Assembly: GCA_905182985.1 (NCBI GenBank)
Contig: CAJJDN010000050.1
Location: 124,001-188,000, forward strand
Length of the DNA: 64,000 bases
DNA from: Paramecium sonneborni
Taxonomy: Eukaryota > Ciliophora > Oligohymenophorea > Peniculida > Parameciidae
Reading direction: 5' to 3'
Shown in pieces: positions 59,768 through 64,000 of the stretch. Under the pieces are notes generated by a model, which saw only the letters and a program-made list of their open reading frames with translations, ran no database searches and was not told the origin of the DNA. Position 1 is the stretch's first letter. Each line of letters starts with the position of its first letter. Both the position numbers and the translations under genes were made by a program.

Positions 59768-62700
59768 TCACTATCTTTTCTATTATTTACACAAATAATT
59801 TATACTTATATCCTCTTCACTTAGTTAGACTTAGGATTGATCCATGATTCGATTGGTCTATTGTTCTTGTTATTCTTATCTTCTGATTAATTATATTGAC
59901 TTTTATAAATTATTTAAGTCATCATCTATTTCTCTCAATACATTATCTTTAACTTATTGATCTTTTATTTAATTTAATAAATTTGTTAGATCTAATAATT
60001 CTACTTGAATCTATCTAATATGACATCTTGCCAAATTAGTTTATTAAAAGATCTAGATTTATTTTAGATTTTTACATATTATTATGTAGGATCAATTGGT
60101 TATTGTTAATAGCGTTAATCGTAAGCATAAGAGTTATTCAAGTTTATAGAATCCTTTGATGTGGGACCTAAAATTTATTTTATCTGATCTTTTGATTAAG
60201 TAACATTATTAAGATACAAACTTGCTTCTGTTGGAATAAATTACTTATTTTACATTGCTTGATAATCAGCATAAGAATTAAGATTAGAATTAAATTAACT
60301 ATTAATTATCTGTGTCTCTTATTCAATCCTCTTTGTTTCCAATTAAATCGTATCTCTTTGAGTTATATTTATTTAACTTTCTTGAGTTACTAAAGTTTAT
60401 TGTTATTATTATTAAATTTCATGCGCTTTATTTAATTATTTTAGCTTATCTTATTTAATTTCATCTCTTGTTCTTTTCTTTTATACTTAGCTATCTACAC
60501 TTTGACTTCTTGCGGTTTCCTAATATTGTGATTTTTCATAAAAAAAATTTAATTGGCTTTATTCTTCAACTTGATTAACTTCTTAAATTGTTTCTTGGTT
60601 TTTGTGAACCTAATATTTTATTTATTTTTTTTCATTAACTTTGTTAAGGTTATTCTGGACTATTTATAATTGATTTTGTATTGCTTTAATGTCCTCCTTA
60701 TCAAATTTTTAATCTTTATAATTGAATTATGAATTTCCTAAAGGAGAAAGTGCATTTTCTACTTATTTTGTAGATTTTGGATCCGTTTCATTATCTGATT
60801 CAAATTTAAATAATTCTACTTATTCTTCTTCTTATTTTTAACTTTGTTGTTATTATTATTATTATTACTATTATTTATTATTGTTTAAGAAGCCCCTCAA
60901 TTCATCTTCAATCCATAAACTATTGATAGTCCACTCTTTTGAACTCTTTAGATCTTATTAAGCAAAGACCTACTTTAATTTTTTTCCTATCAAACCCAAT
61001 TATTTTTTTTTAAATACTTTATTTAATTTCCAAATAATGATACAACCTTCATGACCAGCAGTAATGAAATGTTTGTTATCCATAGCAAATCCCATGGATG
61101 TTAGTTGATCATGCTAAAATTTTTAGATTAATTCAAACTTATTGTTATAAATTTTTATATTCTTATCAGAATAGGTTGCAATTTGAAGACAATTCTAATC
61201 ATCCTTACTGTAGAGAAGAATTTTTGAATTTGCATCAGTTTCAAAAGATTATTTCAATTTTCCTGTGGGGATGTCGTAGATAGATATTTTTTTTTCTAAA
61301 CATATATACAAATTATTGAAACTAACTTCCATTGAATAGATTTTAGAAATTTATTCTTGATGATATATCTTAAATTTTTATCCATTAAATTCTCTAAAAA
61401 TGATGGCTTTATCTAATCCGCAACTGATAAGTTTATCTTTACTAAATTTAACACAAGTAACTGAACTAGTATGCTCTTCAAGGGATCCAATTTTTTAGAA
61501 TTGATCATCATAAACATTAATGATACGATCTCTTGAACCAGTAGCAAGTAAATCAATATATTCTGAGAAATCCAGAGTTATAATATCTTAATCATGTGCT
61601 TAAATCTACTTTAATAATGTAAAAGTTTAAGTAGAGAATATTCTCAAAATCCCAGCAGAATCTCCACATGCTAGATAGTTTCCATCCTTAGAAACTCTGA
61701 CACATCTAACTTATAACTATGCTTATTGATTCGCTTTAAAATGCTGATATTGATCCCCAATATATATAATCTTCGAGAGAAACTTACAATAAGCATTTCT
61801 CCTTAATCCCAAAGGTTAAGAATCATAAATATGCCACACTCTTAAAGTTTGGTCAGATGATGCTGTGACAAAAAATGTGGCTTCGATTGATGATTATTAA
61901 GTCATTATCTATAAATCATTTATACTAGCACTATGATTTAGAAAAGAGCGTTTTACTACAATTTTTTCAAAATTACCAATATCCCATAGAAACATTGTTC
62001 GATCACTATAAGCAGCGACTAAATAGTTTTAATAGATTTGAACAGCCAAACAATCTGCAAATTGATCACCTTATACTTTCAGTTTGGTGACTCCTTTCTC
62101 AATATTGTAATTTCCAAGATTAGGAGGTTTAGAAAGTGTCACAATATGTTACATATTCAAATTAAAAATTCTTATTATTGCATCGGAACAACCGGTAATT
62201 AGATAATTGGAATGACTTGTTAATGAATAAGAATTAGCAGCTTTAAGATCCATCCATTTTTCGAATTATTTAGTTTGCAAAGAAAATACAGTTATTAAAG
62301 AATCAAATGTTAATGCAAAGACTGAATATTGAGTAACATGAATATCAATAAAGTTTTTATGCATGAATTGCTCATTTAATATAAATGGTTTCGGATCCAT
62401 CATATTGTCATATGCAATAATACTTCCATCATTTTTAAATTACCAATATTTCAAATGTCCTTATCCTGCACTAATAAGCAGTCTTCCATTATCATTAAAT
62501 CGGATTGTATTAACAGGTTTTGATAGTTTGTTTACTGTTAATTTAACACCCTAGCTCCAATCCCAGACAAATAACCCTTTATCTGGTTCAGAACCTAAAG
62601 ACACCAAGTAAGGTTTAACAGGAGATTCCACTATTTAAGTTATTCCAAATTTATGTCCCTTCAATTATTAACTAATATTAATCTCGCGTTCATCTGTCAA

Positions 62701-62931
62701 CTTAAATATATTAACTGCAGGATTCTTAGTTGCTTGCTCTCCTGTGAACACATGTGTACCATCTCTTGATATTAAAATGGCATGTACTTAGGCTTTCCCA
62801 ATTAAATATTTCTCTTGTTAATTTTCTTTGTATGAGTAGTATACTACTATTGAACCTGCTGCATAAGCTAGATTTTCTTAAATTGATATTTAATGTTTTT
62901 ATGTGACTGACATTCCTATAATGTAATTCAT
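59768..62931 (-). CDS. WDR62/MABP1-like WD40 scaffold protein
   Basis: The product is 1046 residues with one 23-nt intron near the 3' end. The first 680 residues hold two consecutive WD40 propellers: ENLAYAAGSIVVYYSYKENQ, LKGHKFGITQIVESPVKPYL, GLFVWDWSQG, RTMFLWDIGNF, DQTLRVWHIYD and LATGSRDRIINVYDDQF. This N-terminal order follows the MAPKBP1/WDR62 family, JNK scaffolds that act at spindle poles and centrioles. The remainder is a Gln-rich, partly coiled tail with poly-Gln coded by TAA/TAG runs near 60850. Centrosome or basal-body function is inferred. Confidence 0.82.
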
Positions 62932-62988
62932 TTTGAAATTTAAAATTTAATACTATGTATTTTATATTTCAACTCATATTAATTAGTA

Positions 62989-64000
62989 ATGAATTTAACT
63001 ATAGATGGTAAATAAAAAGTGAACTAATTTCTTGGATTACTCAAGATTTTCTCACATCCTCTTATCATCTGTGATTATCAAAGTAATGTTCTTTTATCAT
63101 CTTAGAAATGTAATTCTCAGAAATACCAGAGAATCAGGACTTCAATGAGTTCAATAATACTGATTCCCCTGCTTTTTTTGCCTAATTAGACAGCGATTTC
63201 TTTACTCAGTTCCAAACCTAAATTAGAGAAAACCATCTTTTATTCACTCAATCCCACTTTTCTAACTTTGAATTATAGTCTGAAGTCACTATTCTTAATT
63301 CATAATTAAAGTATATATGTTCCTATGTACCTACTGATATAATTTACAAATCTATTAAACCATTGATCAAATCTCAAATCAAATAAATCAAGCTATCATT
63401 TGCTTATATGATTTAAGATTCTTATTAAGATGAAAAAAAAATTTAGTTACAATTTATGCTAGGAACCTATTCAGAAGATGGTTATTTTACGATCATCAAA
63501 CCAATTTCATAATTAACTCCTAGAATTTTTGAATTGCCACTCCTATAAAATCATTTGATTAGTTTCAATTATTTAAGTTGCAAAACCATTCTTTAATAAA
63601 TGAAATCTCATTCAATTTAAATGCTTTTTAGTAAAGATTTTATTCAATTTAATCCAATTTCATTTAACTCAGAATTAGTTGAAATTCAAGCTCCTTCACT
63701 CACCCATTATGATTAAATCTTTATTGAAAAATTATATGGTGAAATGAAAACATAATCAATTTATTCAAAAACATTCAATCCTATATTTAATTTTAGTAAA
63801 AAGTATAAAATAGACTGTTCAATTTATATAAAACCCTCAAAGTAATTTACTAATCAAAACGCAATTTTTTACTTTGTTTATAATTAATAACACCTTCTCC
63901 TTTGTAGCAGACAATAAGTTATCTTAAATGATCAAAGCTAACCTCAAGCCAGAATATTTCATCATACCGAATTACTTAAGGAAATTTAATTTATTCAGAG
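62989..64000 (+). CDS. Unrecognised protein, 3' end outside window
   Basis: From ATG 62989 a 23-nt intron at about 63083-63105 leads into a long TGA-free frame that runs to the window edge, over 300 residues. A second in-frame ATG at 63108 could be the true start. The protein has several strand-rich stretches (YICSYVPTDIIYKS, QLQFMLGTYSEDGYFTIIK) and many Phe and Ser residues. No family is recognised. Confidence 0.6.

Noticed and set aside
1..64000. Reading the window with the standard genetic code as short ORFs on both strands
   Set aside because: Known proteins (cytochrome c1, eS6, Bet3, ASF1) only appear in full when TAA and TAG are Gln. Most short standard-code ORFs are shadows or fragments of these.
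1..64000. tRNA genes, CRISPR arrays, telomeric C4A2/C3A3 repeats, transposases
   Set aside because: None were seen on either strand by eye. A covariance-model tRNA scan would be the decisive test.

Overview
This window is ciliate nuclear DNA that has to be read with the ciliate code: TAA and TAG are glutamine and TGA is the only stop. It is very AT-rich. Genes are packed on both strands, often with gaps under 100 bp, and most are cut by GT-AG introns of about 20-32 nt, which is typical of a Paramecium macronuclear genome. With the standard code the window looks like short ORF debris; with the ciliate code about 45 genes appear. No tRNA, rRNA, CRISPR array or telomere repeat was seen. Species is not determined.

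Two single-N gaps (2095 and 6331) are each followed by an apparently exact second copy of the preceding 1.1-1.2 kb. I read these as unmerged overlapping contig ends, not biology; they create false partial copies of a LITAF-domain gene and of a B-box coiled-coil gene.

Layout. 0-11 kb: end of a membrane protein, LITAF protein, twin CX9C mitochondrial protein, B-box coiled-coil protein, cytochrome c1, ribosomal protein eS6, then a poorly readable stretch. 11.7-26.6 kb: a zinc-finger/TPR gene in which exons are single 34-residue repeats, small membrane proteins, a 7-TM receptor-like protein, histone chaperone ASF1, a MORN protein, a possible acetyltransferase-fold protein, a second zinc-finger/TPR gene and a Myb-like protein. 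26.7-40.7 kb: plant-type ATP-phosphofructokinase with a frame break, double HMG-box protein, BAR protein with NPF motifs, branched-chain dehydrogenase E2, Bax-inhibitor family protein, NAP1 ending in a CAAX box, a persulfide dioxygenase-rhodanese fusion and a secreted aspartyl protease. 41-51 kb: prefoldin 2, TRAPPC3/Bet3, a decayed-looking PDCD2-like gene, a RING membrane protein, coiled-coil and B-box/beta-propeller proteins, and a second decayed-looking stretch. 51-64 kb: acidic protein, 4CXXC zinc protein, TRAPPC8, dynein regulatory complex subunit 12, a second MORN protein, a sphingosine-kinase-like lipid kinase, a WDR62/MABP1-like protein and a gene that runs off the end.

The genes are a mixed set rather than a pathway cluster. 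Recurrent themes are mitochondrial metabolism (cytochrome c1, CX9C protein, BCKDH E2, persulfide dioxygenase), chromatin (ASF1, NAP1, HMG boxes, 4CXXC), membrane traffic (two TRAPP subunits, BAR-NPF protein, LITAF) and cilia/cortex (DRC12, MORN, WDR62-like). Exon joins were made by eye from frame continuity and GT-AG ends and are not experimentally confirmed.
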